From NCBI GenBank assembly GCA_030674185.1, contig CM060315.1, positions 87,684,079-87,748,078 on the forward strand: 64,000 nt of DNA, given 5' to 3'. The notes beneath the pieces were generated by a model, which saw only the letters and a list, made by a program, of their open reading frames with translations, was not told the origin of the DNA and ran no database searches. A program made the position numbers and the translations under genes. Every line of letters begins with the position of its first letter. Position 1 is the stretch's first letter. Origin of the DNA: Monoplex corrugatus. Lineage: Eukaryota > Mollusca > Gastropoda > Littorinimorpha > Ranellidae. Below are positions 32,279 through 42,559 of the stretch, piece by piece.

Positions 32279-32311
32279 AAATAGAAAAGACATTTTAAAG
32301 GGTGTGGGGGC

Positions 32312-33147
32312 ATGTTTTCGTTGTTTAACAACAACAAAACTTCAAAAGGACATCCATTCAGTAGATGTCGGGCTAGATGCACAAAATGCAGGGGAAAACA
32401 TCATGTTTTGTTGTGTATGCCCAAACAGGTTTGTTCCTTCAATGACACCACAACAAGCAATGCAAAACCCAATACTGCATGCACATCAAAGCCAAATTCA
32501 GATGCCTCTCTTGGAAAGGTGAATATGTCTAGTGCCAATACTGTCTATGAAAAATGTAATCATGTTTTGCTGCAAACTGCCAAAGTTTCTGTACATGGCC
32601 AGGCAGGTGTAGCTGAAGCCATTGTTTTGTTTGACACTGGATCTGACAAATCATGTTTCCAGTCAACTTGTTGATAAGATTGGGCCTGAATGGGTTGGGT
32701 CTCATGATCTTGCATATGCAGCCTTTGGCAGTAATGAAAGTTTGAAACAAGCAGTGTTGAACACAGAAATGTATATAATATGCATTTGCAAGGGCTTGTT
32801 GGGAATGCTGTCACTCTGAAAGCCATAGAGATCCCCACTATCTGAGTATCTGTGTCCCTCTGTATCGTCCATTAGTGCCCCAGAGCATGTTGTCTCCTTT
32901 GGGAAAGGACATAGAATTTTGTGATGTCCCTGAGGGTAAAGAAGTTAAAGTAGACATTTTGATTGGGCTTGATGCCTACTGGAAGTTGATGACCAGTGAG
33001 ATGTTTTTGTCAGAGGGTTTGGTTGCTCAACGTTCAGTGTTTGGTTGGGTATTGTCTGGTCCAGTACCTGGAGATGAGTCTCTTTCCAGCCCTGTAAGTG
33101 TAAACATCTCTCATCAAGGATCAACTGTTTTGTTCACAAATATCTGA
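32312..33147 (+). pseudogene. BEL zinc knuckle and aspartic protease, broken
   Basis: Three overlapping frames together cover this part. The first has a CxKCxGKHHxLLC knuckle and the protease active-site motif LFDTGSDKSC (32312-32674). The next begins HVSSQLVDKIG (from about 32658), and the last has DILIGLDAYWKLM and SVFGWVLSGPV (32875-33147). At least two frameshifts are needed to connect them. Confidence 0.8.
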
Positions 33148-33159
33148 ATCTTCTTTGAA

Positions 33160-35105
33160 AAGCATGTGGAACTTGGAAACAACAGGGATACAGGAAAAGC
33201 AGCCCATTTCAACTGATCCAGTGTTGGATGATTTTAACAGATCTATCCAGTCATCAGAAGGAAGGTATGTTGTGTCCCTTCCGTGGAAGAGTGAAGAAAT
33301 GAAATCTTCACTTCTGAACAATGAAAAGCTAGCCAGGTCTCGTTTAATTAAACTGTGCAACTCATCGTCTCAGCAAAAATTCAGAGTTAGAGTCCAGGTA
33401 TCATGAAGTCATCTCTGATATGTTGAAGGATGGTATTATTGAAGAAGTTCCTGAAGATGAGCTCGTATGTTCAAACCCTGTGTTCTATTTGCCACACCGT
33501 CCAGTAGTTAAAGAGTCTAGTCTAACTACAAAGGTGCGCCCTGTTTTTGATGCTTCTGTGAAAGGTTTCAATGGAGTATCTTTGAATGACTGCATGAACA
33601 CTGGTCCTAATTTGTATCCAGATTTGCCAGGAATTTTGTTGCGGTTCAGGCGTTGGAAAGTTGCTCTGACTGCAAATATAGTAAAAGCATTTCTGCAGAT
33701 CCAAATGTGTCATGAGGATCAAAACGTTCACAGATTCTTTTGGTATGACAAAGGTACCATCAGAATGATGAGGTTTGTTCACGTGCAATTTGGAAATAAA
33801 AGTAGTCCTTTTCTGCTGAATGCTACTGTGAAACACAATTTATCACAATACCCATCATCCCGCGTGAAAAATGAGCTATCGGAAAATTTGTACATAAAGT
33901 ATGGATGATTGGCTGTCTGGTTGCAACAATGATTCTGAGGCTTGTGAGATGGTACAGCAAGCTAATCAGATAATGGGTCAGGCTAAAATGTCTCTGGCAA
34001 AGTGGGTTTCAAATAGTGAAAAGGTTGGTGATTTGTTGTGTAGGGAGTTTCAGGATAAGACTGTTGAAACGGAATCTTTCAAGGTCCTGGGAATGCATTG
34101 GTTACCTTCTGAGGATTGTTTTTCCTTTGATGGCCTAGACGTTTCAAAGGACTTATGTGTCACTAAAAGAGCTGTCTTGAGTCTCATTTCAAGACTGATC
34201 CTTTGGGTTTTCTCATTCCTTTCACCATGAAAGCCAAATGTTTATTCCAAGAAATTTGGAGATTTGGATTACCTTGGGATCAAGTTTTGCCTCAAGCATT
34301 GCAAGACAGGTTCTTACATTGGGTCAAAGCCTGGAACTCTTGAAACTGGAGAATTCCTCAGAGTTACACTAGTGAGATCCTTTGGAGAGACATATATATC
34401 TGAGTTTCAATTGCAGGCCTTTGGTGATGCTTCACAGTCTGCTTATGGAGCTTGTGTTTACCTACAGGTGAGAAAACATGATGGCACTTGGACTTGGAGT
34501 TCTTCCCTGGTCACGGCTCGGGTGAAGGTACCCCGTTGAAGAGGATCAGTTTGCCACGAATGGAATTATTGGGACTAATGGGAGCCCTACTCTGTGCAAG
34601 ACTGGTGGTGTATGTAAGACAGGCATTGAAGTTGCCTGAGAAGGTGCCCTGTAACTGTTGGACAGACTCGGCTGTTGTTTTGGCCTGGATTCAAAGTGAT
34701 CCATATAGGTGGAAGCCCTTTGTCGGCAATAGGGTTGCTGAGATTCAGGATCTCATCAGTCCGACACAGTGGCATCATTGCCCTGGCAAAAACAATCCTG
34801 CAGACTTAGTCACTCGTGGCATTTCAGCAGAAGAACTGTTGAATTCTCAGTTTTGGATCAAGGGTCCTACCTTTCTGGCAACTGGTGCTGACTGTGATTT
34901 CATCCATAATGCTGCAAATTTGGGTGAGGGAGATGAGCAGACAGTTTCTGATCTTGTGTGTTCTGAAAAATGTAAAATGTCACGTGAAATTCAAAGTACA
35001 CTGATAAACGTGGCCATGGATGAAATGCAATCTTCAGTGGTTGAACAAGTTGAATCTGACTTGAATTTATATCAATATATGACATTGATATTGAACGCTG
35101 GAGCA
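33160..35105 (+). pseudogene. BEL reverse transcriptase and RNase H, broken
   Basis: RT motifs are TTKVRPVFDAS, ALTANIVKAFLQI (motif A, where the usual Asp is Asn) and MDDWLSGCNNDSEA (motif C, Asp-Asp kept but the preceding residue lies across a frameshift near 33900). RNase H shows FQLQAFGDASQSAYGA, ISLPRMELLG and CWTDSAVVLAWI, followed by the NPADLVTRG motif. Four or more frame breaks are visible, so it is inactive. Confidence 0.85.
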
Positions 35106-35662
35106 GTTTGACTCGAGCTATGAGAGTGATAGGCTGGGTTCTTCGGTTTCTGTTCAATGTCCGATCTTCTAAAGAGAAGAGAAAAGAGGATGATCTGCAT
35201 TACACTGAGCTTTGTGATGCAAAGTTAAAACTTTTGAGGCATGTTCAAGGAAGGGCATTTTCTGAGGAACTGAAAGCACTGAGAAATGGACAAGGAGTTC
35301 CTAGTAGTTCTTCCATCTATAACTAGTATAAGTTGTCTCCTTTTGTTGGGAAGGATGGTTTGCTTCGGGTTCAATGTACTTTATGTAGGCTTCAGTTTTC
35401 AGGCCTACCATATGAAGCTCAGCATCCAGTTATTGTACCAAAAGATCATCTTGCTCTTCTTTTAGCACGCCATGTATGATGTACACCGTACTTTGAAACA
35501 TGCAGGTGTGAACAGCATGCTCACAGAGCTCAGAAATCAGTTTTGGATTGTGGGTGCAAGGCGTATCTGTAAGAGGGTGAAACATGAGCGTGTTTCATGT
35601 CAACGTTTAGATGCTCCTCCTGGTTATCAAACCATGGCACCACTACCTGAGCTAAGAGTTAA
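35106..35662 (+). pseudogene. BEL integrase N-terminal part, interrupted
   Basis: The frame encodes AMRVIGWVLRFLFNVRSS and later HRTLKHAGVNSMLTELRNQ...CQRL, the zinc-binding integrase N-terminus. It stops at a TTAA where the 790-bp element is inserted. The codons on either side of the insertion (ELR before, VKEAPPF after) are contiguous once one TTAA copy is discounted. Confidence 0.8.
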
Positions 35663-36452
35663 CTCTTTGAAGACATAATATACTTATATAGTGGCCTTGC
35701 ACAACCACTGTGGACGCGATCAACGGGACCTACCACAACCCTGAGTGACGCACGATTTTGGGGGGTTTTCAAAAAATTCTCAAAAATACCGATTTTACAG
35801 CACAAGAACATATTTTATATCAAAATAAAATTCAGTTTACGCTCTTTGAGCTGAAGCTACATACAAGGACAATACATCTATTCTACTTACCTTCCTAGAA
35901 GGTGAAATGGGGTAGGGTTTTGGCTCTGGGAAAAAAGTTTTTGATTGCAGCCGATGACAGTAATCCAACACATAAAGTCAGTGAAACACCCATTCTTGAC
36001 CAGGTAATCCAGAAATCCAGGTAATCACAAGTCCTTGGTATGACCAGAAGATATAAAAGAACAAACACAGCTTTGTTTTCACACAGGTGAAGCAGCAAAG
36101 TGATTATGACGATCTTTGAAGAAGAAGAAGAAGGCCTAAATGTCGCCATTTTGGTGCAAGGACGGTCACTCCAGTTGGTTTGGATAAAGGCAAGAAACTG
36201 TGACTAATCGGGATAAAATCGATGCAAGGGAAGTAACAAACACTTCAGAAGATACCAAAGAGTGTTCCTATATATATGTGTAGTTAGTTCCCTTAGACCA
36301 GCGACCGGCTTGCATCTATTTTTAAAAACTGCAGCGGAATATCCGCTGTCACGTCTCTAATGGTTTGGCCAGCTGCAGCGGAATGTCCGCTGTCACGTCT
36401 CTAACAGCCTTGCTGGCTGCAACGGAATATTCACTGTCACATCTACGAAGAG
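35663..36452. mobile_element. 790-bp TTAA-flanked element (piggyBac-like)
   Basis: It is flanked by TTAA at 35659-35662 and 36453-36456. The ends CTCTTTGAAGACAT and the inverted CTCTTCGTAGATGT match at 10 of 14 positions. It is non-coding. Near its right end three tandem units of about 45-55 bp each carry GCAGCGGAATATCCGCTG-type palindromes followed by TCACGTCTCTAA. It inserted cleanly into the BEL integrase gene. Confidence 0.75.
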
Positions 36453-36456
36453 TTAA

Positions 36457-37483
36457 AGAAGCTCCCCCCTTTCCTGTGACAGGAATTGACCATGGAGGAC
36501 CATTGTTTTGTTGTGATTTCCCTGGAAAGAAGTTTTATGTTCTTCTCTTTACGTGTGCTGTGATCAGAGCAGTTCACTTAGAGCTGGTTGATTCTCTGTC
36601 TAGTGAAACAACTGTCATGGCTTTGCGTCGTTTCTTTGCACGTCGAGGCATGCCTTCGGTACTCATGTCAGACAATGCAAAGGGGTTTTTGGCAGCAAGA
36701 GATCACTTGAGGAGGAATATGGGTCCAGATGCTCCTGATTGGAAATGTATTCCACCATGTGCTCCATGGTGGGAAGGATGGTGGGAAAGGTTTATAGCCT
36801 CCATGAAGTCAGCCTTGAAAAGGTCAGTAGGCAAAAGGTCTCTTACCAGGCTAGAATTGGAAACACTTCTACACGAAGTTGAAGCTTACCTTAATTCTAG
36901 ACCTTTGACCTTTGTGGGAGATGAATTAGATTCAGGGACCCCGCTGACTCCTTCTCATTTTCTTTTGGGTAAATCCCCTCATCACAAACTGGTTGTGGAT
37001 ACAGGAGATGTTGTTCATCCCCAAGATCTAGTTGAAAGACAAGATATTTGTAAACAACTGGACAAGTTTTGGTTTTGTTGGACCAATGATTACATACGTA
37101 ATCTTCCTCCATGTAAAGGTGGTCCAGTCAGTAGAAAAGGAATCAAAGTTGGTTCTATTGTTTTGGTTAGAGATGAGGGATGTAGCAGACTGGATTGGCC
37201 TCTGGGTGTTGTACAGAAAGTACATCCAGGTCGTGATGGGTTAGTGAGAGCAGTGGATGTAAAAACTGCAAAAGGAGTTCTCACAAGGCCCATCCAAAAA
37301 ATTCATGACTTTGAATTTAGTGAAATTGCTAGTGAGCCCTCACCAACCTCTGAACAGACAAACACTGAAAGCAATGCCAGTCACTCTGAATCTGACTCAA
37401 GCATACAACAAACACAGACAGATGTGTCAGAGTACATGAACACTGCGCATGAAAGTATGTGTTGTCTAATTCCGGACGTGTGA
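36457..37483 (+). pseudogene. BEL integrase core and DUF5641-like tail
   Basis: A 1-kb open frame has the integrase core: PVTGIDHGGPLF (first Asp), LMSDNAKGF (second Asp) and WWERFIASMKSALKRS (Glu). It continues through YLNSRPLTF, TPSHFLLG and a C-terminal DUF5641-like segment (KFWFCWTNDYI...VGSIVLVRDEG). This is the best-preserved part of the element. The upstream ATG at 36365 lies in the inserted 790-bp element and is not native. Confidence 0.85.
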
Positions 37484-37919
37484 TCAAAAAACCTGTTAAA
37501 TTGAACCTTTAAACTTTGGTTAGATGTTTGACTTTGATTCACTACATTCAGTTGTTTAGATAATGGTGATAGTTATTATTATTACAGTTATGGATGGAAG
37601 TTTGCACCAAAGATTTTATTCAGTATTGAAAAGACTTTATAAAATATTGTGCTAAAACCAAAGACTTGATATGGTGTTGAAACTACAGACTTACCTACAG
37701 ACTTGATATAGTGTGGAACCAAAGACTTGATCTTGTGAGAATATCCTTTTAGATGATCCTTAATTAATGGTGCATCTATTAAGCCAGAGACTGTCTTGAT
37801 ATTTTCTTTGTTCATTCACAAATAATATGAACTTGTAAACTGTAGGTGTACGCGTAATGATAGAAAATTTATGACTATTATTAGAAATATTCTTGTTTGA
37901 GACTCCAAGGTGGGGAGAA

Positions 37920-38142
37920 TGTTGTGGATCGAGTGTGGCAGTAGTACAGTCTGGTGATGTGTGCCCGTGCATGCATATGAATACATGTGTGCGCATGCGC
38001 ATTTGTTTCCTTTGAGCTCTCCGATCTGAAGATAATTAAAGTTTAGCAACGGTAAACAGTTTTCCTTGGTGGTTGTTTTCATTTGTTCGAAGTCTAAGAC
38101 TAAGTATTGTGACTTCTGTTATGTTCTGTGTGTTTTTGAAAA
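37920..38142 (+). repeat. BEL 3' LTR
   Basis: 223 bp, preceded by the purine tract. It starts TGTTGTGG and ends TGAAAA where the 5' copy has TGAACA, so the terminal CA is mutated. A CTAAGA unit is duplicated relative to the 5' LTR. Confidence 0.92.
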
Positions 38143-38147
38143 GTTTC

Positions 38148-40240
38148 TTTCAACAATCACTCAGTCACTGAAAACAAAAAAATTTAAAGCTTATTCTACA
38201 ACAACACAAACACGCTGCAACAAAATTCTTTACTTGCTGCAATAGTGCAAAGGTAGTAATGGTTGCTGATATGCACTTTCCTGATGGTTAGCTGTTCGAA
38301 TGGTCAATTGCAGGCATCAATCAAACGTACGCATTTTTGGCGATTTGGGGGGTCGTGACTTTATCCACTTGGCAAATGGAAACAACTTTACTCCATCTGC
38401 CAGCCTCTCGGGATATCGGGTGTCTGATTTCTATCACTCACACACACATCTTCTTACCTTGCCGATGTCATTTTCTGGGAAAAGAGTAAGCTACGTTATT
38501 TCTCGACATAAGCCCGCCTTGGCTTTGGCTTTGAAAATGACTAGATGATGAGTAGATGAGACGAATCATGAGTAGATCTGCCGCTAAGGCCACCGGCAAT
38601 ATCTGAAAGTAATCAACGCACAAATTCGCAGGCGATGCGCGCGGTAGGCGTAATTGCGAGAGGCTGATTTATCATATCTTTTAAAAACAAATTCTCCGGC
38701 AAGTGAGTGCGATTCAATCGAGACACTGACACTGACCTACTGAGATAGCGCACTGCAAAATGCAGACGATAATATTCGTTGTGGCATCAGACTTAACTCC
38801 CCTGAATCAAAACACGTGGAGTTTACATTTTCAGGCGCTTGCAAAACAGATTCTAAACCCGGGTCATCGTCTTCATAATCAATCCCTTGCTAAGACATTC
38901 AACACTAATTCTACAAGTCAAAACACCGTTAAAACGTTAAACAGAGGCCAATTATCATTTCATATTCGATTTCGAGACAAATTGGTTCTCCGTGGTAGAT
39001 TTCTCGCGTCTTGCTACTCTTCTTGGTTTGTAAATGCCGACACCAGCACCAGTGACCATCCCTTCATTTTTTTAATTTCTTTCTTAATTTCTTGATCTGC
39101 TAAAGACAAAGGAGTAAATATAGCGCAATGGAGAAAATCTACGATGAACGTTGTTAACATCTGATATCGAACAGGTTAGCATGCTTCCATTCCGCAGATA
39201 TGGATTTAGTTTTCAAGACCTAAAGAAAAAAGGCTACATTCCGAGAGACATTCCAATATGGCGACCGAAAGTTGTTCTTCGCTGTTTTGTCGTTACGGGC
39301 TTAACAAATACGCACGTTGTTTAAACAATGATAAGCGTAATAAAAGTTATCTAGATATACAAGCACAGATAGTTTTCAACCACCACAAAAATGGCATTAC
39401 CCCGAAAATGCAACGTCGCTTACCTTTAGTGGATACAGTATATAAGGACTGAGGTGAAGGTCACGATCTACTTCCGTGAACGTCCAAGTTAATCCAAAAC
39501 AAACATCAAACTAAATCAAACAATATCCAAAATCGTCTTTACACATCTTATAAGGATTTCACCGAGTCAAACAATTCATCTGTCCAACTGTTGTTTCTCT
39601 CACTGGCGGGGTATGCAACGCTTTCTCGGTAGACGTGGGACTATTGAACTTGTCTCAGTTGGCGAAAGACTGCACAGTGACACACGTCTTGTCAGCGAGA
39701 CGACGCCGATGTAAATGACGTCATACCGAAACTGATCACGTACTGCAACGTCATTCTAAGTTGACACCAGAAATGAATCAGCGACAAAATTACGTATACA
39801 TCAATCGTGATGGCTGCGGTGGTTTTCGCGTTAAAAGAACTGTGTAGTACTTACCAAGGCACTTTTTTAAAAGTAACGGTCCACATGCATGACAAGAAAT
39901 CGGTAATCGTTTAATCTTCTGGTGTCCCACACACGTCACGCACACACAATGGAAATGGCAATGTACTGTTCTCTTCTTTCTTTTTTTTCTTTTTTTTTTA
40001 AATAAACTGAATAATATGGGAAAGATGACGAGTGAAAAGAACAGATTACAGCTTCATATCAGAAACTGATGCGGTGATGGTGGTGATACTACTGATAAAT
40101 ACTTTTTTTTTTTCAGACACACTTGAGAAAGCAAACAGGCATAAGTATGCCCACATATGCTTGTGCACACATAGGCACATTAGAGAAAGAGAGGGGTGGA
40201 TTAAACCGAGTCAATGCACTATATCTTACAAGCATTTCAC

Positions 40241-40301
<61 letters not shown>

Positions 40302-40305
40302 TCTC
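38148..40305. other. CpG-containing region, possible 5' flank
   Basis: No transposon or protein domain recognised. CpG is more frequent than in neighbouring DNA from about 38300 to 39800. Features include ATGGCGACC at 39258 and an exact CRE at 39716. A T-run and a CT tract follow (39980-40015, 40236-40305). Confidence 0.4.
39716..39723. promoter_or_regulatory. CRE palindrome TGACGTCA
   Basis: An exact 8-bp CREB/ATF consensus in a CpG-richer context, with a half site (ACGTCA) near 39749. It could belong to a promoter for the - strand zinc-finger gene, but the 8-kb separation and BEL insertion make that speculative. Confidence 0.35.
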
Positions 40306-40308
40306 TCT
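40236..40308. repeat. (CT)n microsatellite
   Basis: CT tract adjoining the 5' edge of a family A copy. Confidence 0.95.
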
Positions 40309-40309
40309 T

Positions 40310-40790
40310 CAGTCTTTCTGTAACTTTGTTTCTGCCTTGCTCCTTTGCTTTCTGTCATCTCTTCAGTTCCTGTCAGTTGCTGCCTTACTGATCCATTCAC
40401 CTGTATGTGTTCTATACAGCCTTACGTAGGCTACTTTCTCCTAAGATTGATAATAGGTACATGTATTGACTGCATTTTTGGCTCTAAGGAAAACTGATGT
40501 ACAGAAGCAATTTTAGATAATTTAGACCATTTTTATACTTTTGTCCTTAATTACGTTTACATTTCATGCTCCTTTTTCTTTTAACCCTGTGGTCATAAAC
40601 TAGGTGGAATGGTCAACGCCATGGGAATATCCTTTGATTATCTATGCGAATGCATTAATATGTGTATTTAATTTTCTTGTCCACTCCCCACCCCCCACCC
40701 CAACGAGGTGTTGTGTACGTTTTGAAATGATTATGGCCCTGATATGGGTCTGCACAGTTGGCTTGGCTTCAAACAATATGAATCAGTGTC
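40310..40790 (+). repeat. Family A repeat (+ copy)
   Basis: It runs from 'tttctgtaactttgtttctg' (5' third) through 'gactgcatttttggctctaa' and 'ggtcaacgccatgggaatat' to the 3' 'ccctgatatgggtctgcaca', 'gttggcttggcttcaaacaa'. The extreme 5' end with the TATA-like box is missing. Confidence 0.65.
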
Positions 40791-40904
40791 CAAGTTTGTT
40801 CTTGTCTGAGTAAAAGCTATCAGGCCATGTGGTGTGAGAGACATTTTTGACAGTTTTTATGTGGGTTACACCAGTTAGCTGCCTTAGTATTTGGTAGTTT
40901 GGAT

Positions 40905-41605
40905 GAGAAACCACGCTAACACCATTTAGAACGTTCTGTAACCTTTCTGGTTGAGAAGTCACTGTAAAACCGTTACCATCTAGAACGTTCTCCAGTTTGG
41001 TTGTCGGAAGTCACGCTTACACCACTTTGGACATTCTACAATTTGGTTGAGAAGTCACACTACCACCACCTAGAATGTTCTACAATTTTGATGATAAATC
41101 AGTCAACACCCAGTGATTTAGAACGTGCTACAATTTGGATGATAAGTCATGCTAGCACCGTTTAGAACGTTCTTCAGTTTGGATCGTAAGTCATGTTAAC
41201 ATTATTTTGAAAGCTCTTCAATTTGGATTGTAAATCATGTTTTTTTTAAAACGTTCTTCAGTTTGGATTGTAAGTCATGTTAACACCATTTAGAACATTC
41301 TTAAATTTGGATTCTAAGTCATGCTAACATTATCCATATTGTTCTTTAATTTGGTATGAGAAGTCATACTAACACTGTCTAGAATATTCTTCAATTTGAA
41401 GTCAGCGGTCATTTAGAACGTTCTATAGTTTGTGATATAGTCATGCTAGCACCACGTACAATGATATTCTGAAGTATGAATAAGTCATGCTGACACAAAT
41501 TAGAACGTTTTACAATATGGGGTGAAGAGTTACGCTAACACCATTTAGAACGTTGTACAGTTTTAGATGAAAAGTCATGGCAACACTTTTTGGAACATTA
41601 CACAG
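40905..41605. repeat. Degenerate 45-bp satellite with GAACGTTC palindromes
   Basis: About 16 tandem, diverged units of roughly 43-45 bp with consensus 'accatttagaacgttctaca', 'atttggatgataagtcatgc', 'taac'. Four units keep an exact GAACGTTC and most others differ by one or two bases. Confidence 0.8.
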
Positions 41606-41844
41606 TTTCTTCTTTTCAACTGGCATCTTATCATGTCGCAAGAGCTGCATGGATAGTCTGTGATGACAGAGTGTACACAATAAGGTGTATACATTATGGT
41701 GTATACAGTAGATATGTGACATTTCAATATTTATCATCATTGTCATCAACAAACCAGTCAAAACTTAAAAACTACCCACAACTGAAAAACACTTCAATCC
41801 TGACCTTACAGACAAGAAAGAAAGGAGAGCAGGGCCAGCATGAC

Positions 41845-42175
41845 ATTTTTTGTCGTTGTAAAGTTTGGAATTTGATCAAGAGGGATTCATCGCACTCAGA
41901 CAAATCCATAAGCACTCCAGACAAATCTTCCAGCGATCTGCTAACGATTGATCTGGCAGACTCCCTGAGCCTGCTCAAAACCCCGTGCGTTGTCAAAGTC
42001 TTGAAATGGGAGGGGGGAGGGGAAGATGGGCATGTGAAACACTAAGCTGACACCATCAAAATGATGGAAATATTAAGATGGGCAGCAAACAGCCTTTTTT
42101 CCCAGTGGGAATTGAACTTGAAATATCAGATTTTGAGTCCATGGCGGTATCAACAGAAAGTATCAACCAGCCCAT
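41845..42175 (-). repeat. tRNA-derived SINE (family B), longest copy
   Basis: On the - strand the tRNA-like head 'catgggctggttgatacttt' and B-box-like 'aagttcaattcccactggg' (42175-42090) is followed by 'atcttaatatttccatcatt', 'gatggtgtcagcttagtg' and a tail ending 'gatgaatccctcttgatcaa'. The same tail appears at 2260-2290 and 57185-57235. Confidence 0.6.
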
Positions 42176-42241
42176 GTAAAGTGTTATTAGTAAGCGCCTG
42201 ATTGTCTGTCTATCTGCACGCTTTGTAGACATTTTATACAT

Positions 42242-42305
42242 CCATTAGCGCAATCGTTACAACACCATGCTCATAACGCAGCGTTGTGGGTTTAACCTTC
42301 AGGTG
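42242..42305 (+). repeat. tRNA-like sequence (CAT anticodon loop)
   Basis: 'attagcgcaatcgttacaac' resembles a D-arm, 'atgctcataacgcag' an anticodon arm with loop CTCATAA, and 'gtgggtttaacc' a T-arm. It resembles a tRNA-Ile/Met body. Acceptor pairing is not evident and it lies among SINEs, so it is more likely a SINE head or tRNA pseudogene. Confidence 0.4.
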
Positions 42306-42344
42306 GGCTACTTTTATTTTTTTTAAGAAGGCTGGCTGTCTCCT

Positions 42345-42490
42345 GTGACAGAACAGTAGACCATGTTCAAGATCTGATATTTTGAGTTCAATCTTAGCTT
42401 GCAATATTAAAAACTGGCCTGTTTGCTGTCCCTCTCAATATTTCCATTAGTTATTTTCAAAGATCAATGTCAGTGTGAAAAGGTTGCTGA
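42345..42490 (+). repeat. tRNA-derived SINE fragment (family B)
   Basis: 'gttcaagatctgatattttg', 'agttcaatcttagc', 'cctgtttgctgtcc', 'ccattag' and 'atcaatgtcagtg' give the family B order. Confidence 0.5.
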
Positions 42491-42559
42491 TCTCATGTAT
42501 GTGTCTGTGGTAACTTTGTTAAGTTCAATCTACAGCATCACTCCTTGGTATGTTGGCTG

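Larger units (their letters stand above)
30800..38142 (+). mobile_element. BEL/Pao LTR retrotransposon (degenerate)
   Basis: A complete 7.3-kb element has 217- and 223-bp LTRs, a 5-bp target duplication, a primer-binding-site-like TGGTGCTGGAATCCGGGA at 31025-31042 and a polypurine tract 'aaggtggggagaa' at 37907-37919. The order gag (DUF1759-like), zinc knuckle, aspartic protease (DUF1758-like), RT, RNase H, integrase, DUF5641-like tail is that of BEL/Pao. Several stops and frameshifts plus a 790-bp insertion make it non-autonomous. It lies just 5' of the zinc-finger coding exon, in opposite orientation. Confidence 0.93.

Noticed and set aside
36365..36456. N-terminal extension of the integrase frame
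   Set aside because: This part is the right end of the inserted 790-bp element, not integrase.
39258..39452. 64-codon frame starting MATESCSS
   Set aside because: The good ATGGCG context is more likely a promoter motif. No family resemblance and no supporting splice sites seen.
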